Positions 14,203 through 14,588 of a stretch of 14,588 bases of DNA are shown here, in pieces. The stretch lies in assembly GCA_036311285.1 (NCBI GenBank), contig JAXJQF010000109.1, forward strand, positions 1 to 14,588, given 5' to 3'. This DNA is from JAXJQF01 sp036311285 (GTDB lineage: Bacteria > Pseudomonadota > Gammaproteobacteria > Enterobacterales > Succinivibrionaceae). Numbering within the stretch: position 1 is the first letter of the stretch; the number at the start of each line of letters is the position of its first letter. The notes under the pieces were generated by a model. The model did not search any database. It had not been told where the DNA came from and was given only the letters and a program-made list of their open reading frames with translations. The translations under genes and the position numbers were made by a program.

Positions 14203-14219
14203 TGTCATCATAGATGACA
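14203..14219. promoter_or_regulatory. Perfect 17-bp dyad, operator-like
   Basis: TGTCATCATAGATGACA is a perfect inverted repeat with 7-bp arms and a 3-base centre. Arms of this size with near two-fold symmetry are typical of binding sites for dimeric repressors. It lies about 290 bases before the CsrD-like start, so it may instead serve something beyond the window or be a small hairpin. Confidence 0.4.
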
Positions 14220-14248
14220 TATAAAAGTATTAAATTTTATTTTTTTAA

Positions 14249-14311
14249 CAGTTTTAAACTATAAAAATGCTATTTATAGATATTTTTAGCATTTTATAGT
14301 TTTTCTAACTG
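14249..14311. repeat. Long imperfect inverted repeat (nested hairpin)
   Basis: AAACTATAAAAATGCTA (14256-14272) pairs with TAGCATTTTATAGTTT (14287-14302) with one bulged base. Outside it, CAGTT (14249-14253) pairs with AACTG (14307-14311). It could be a transcript hairpin, a cruciform-prone site or the remnant of a small mobile repeat. Only the pairing is directly seen. Confidence 0.6.
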
Positions 14312-14525
14312 CTCAAATAGACAAAATAATTTTGAGTTAGTTCAAAGTTTTTCTTAATTTTTTTAATTTTTTTATTTTATTATTTTGATTTTGTATAAAA
14401 GTTAAGATGCTATCAGTATGAAAATGTGAAAAAGATCTAGTTTAGTAGGGGGTTTATATAAAAGATAGATTCAAATATTTTCCTATCCTATTAATTTTAC
14501 TCATAAAAGTTCATAAAATAATCTG

Positions 14526-14588
14526 GGCTCGGAAACCCACTACTCTTGAGTGGTGGGATGAGAGCCGTCTTCCTTTCTCAACCTTGCG
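14526..14588 (-). mobile_element. Probable right end of an IS200/IS605-type element (partial)
   Basis: On the - strand the sequence reads GGCTC, then CCCACCACTC-AA-GAGTAGTGGG, then TTTCCGAGCC. This gives a 10-bp inner stem (14536-14545 with 14548-14557, one G-U pair) enclosed by a 5-bp outer stem (14526-14530 with 14562-14566). A CCCACCACT/AGTGGTGGG-like hairpin followed by GGTTTCC is characteristic of the 3' end of tnpB-bearing IS200/IS605 elements, where it also forms the end of the omega RNA. In this orientation tnpB would lie beyond 14588 on the - strand. None of it is confidently visible here, so the element is partial and the family call is by pattern. Confidence 0.55.

Larger units (their letters stand above)
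13994..14525. other. AT-rich non-coding region with several inverted repeats
   Basis: About 530 bases without a credible gene on either strand. Besides the two dyads listed separately, the strings ATGCTATAAAAAT (14157-14169), GTATAAAAATGTAT (14181-14194) and ACTATAAAAATGCTA (14258-14272) are variants of one AT-rich motif. Long T runs occupy 14347-14390. It lies upstream of the CsrD-like gene and next to an IS-type end, so it may combine a promoter region with old insertion debris. Confidence 0.55.

Overview
This is an AT-rich window (by eye about one third G+C) from a bacterial chromosome. GyrA and SerC both read closely like the enterobacterial proteins, and gyrA followed by serC is an order seen in several Gammaproteobacteria. 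The two large membrane GGDEF/EAL-like proteins also fit that group. A low-GC gammaproteobacterium is the most economical reading. A host- or gut-associated lineage such as the Succinivibrionaceae is possible, but I cannot prove it from sequence alone.

Left part (about 1-4985, + strand): a compact three-gene operon. It encodes (i) a small protein ending in a CFI-box-like C-terminal domain, (ii) a predicted exported and membrane-spanning protein with a long repetitive periplasmic stalk and a cytosolic GrpE-like head, and (iii) an 836-residue divergent Hsp70. Genes 1 and 2 overlap by 8 bp and genes 2 and 3 are 15 bp apart, so they are very probably co-expressed. Together they look like a dedicated Hsp70 machine whose nucleotide-exchange factor is tethered to the envelope. 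This is the part most likely to be an undescribed system. A plausible promoter precedes it and a strong hairpin follows it.

Middle part (about 4986-9273, + strand): housekeeping genes. gyrA (DNA gyrase subunit A, with an unusual acidic insertion in its C-terminal domain) has an extended -10 promoter. A hairpin terminator separates it from serC (phosphoserine aminotransferase). A bidirectional terminator closes the section and is shared with the convergent gene.

Right part (about 9299-13993, - strand): two separately transcribed membrane proteins with GGDEF- and EAL-like domains whose catalytic motifs are degenerate in both domains. The distal one (12031-13917) resembles the CsrD/MshH type. 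The proximal one (9299-11677) is more eroded. Both look like regulators or receptors rather than active cyclic-di-GMP enzymes.

Right edge (about 13994-14588): AT-rich DNA without a credible gene, carrying several inverted repeats. The last about 60 bp form a nested hairpin typical of the right end (and omega-RNA end) of an IS200/IS605-type element whose body would lie beyond the window.
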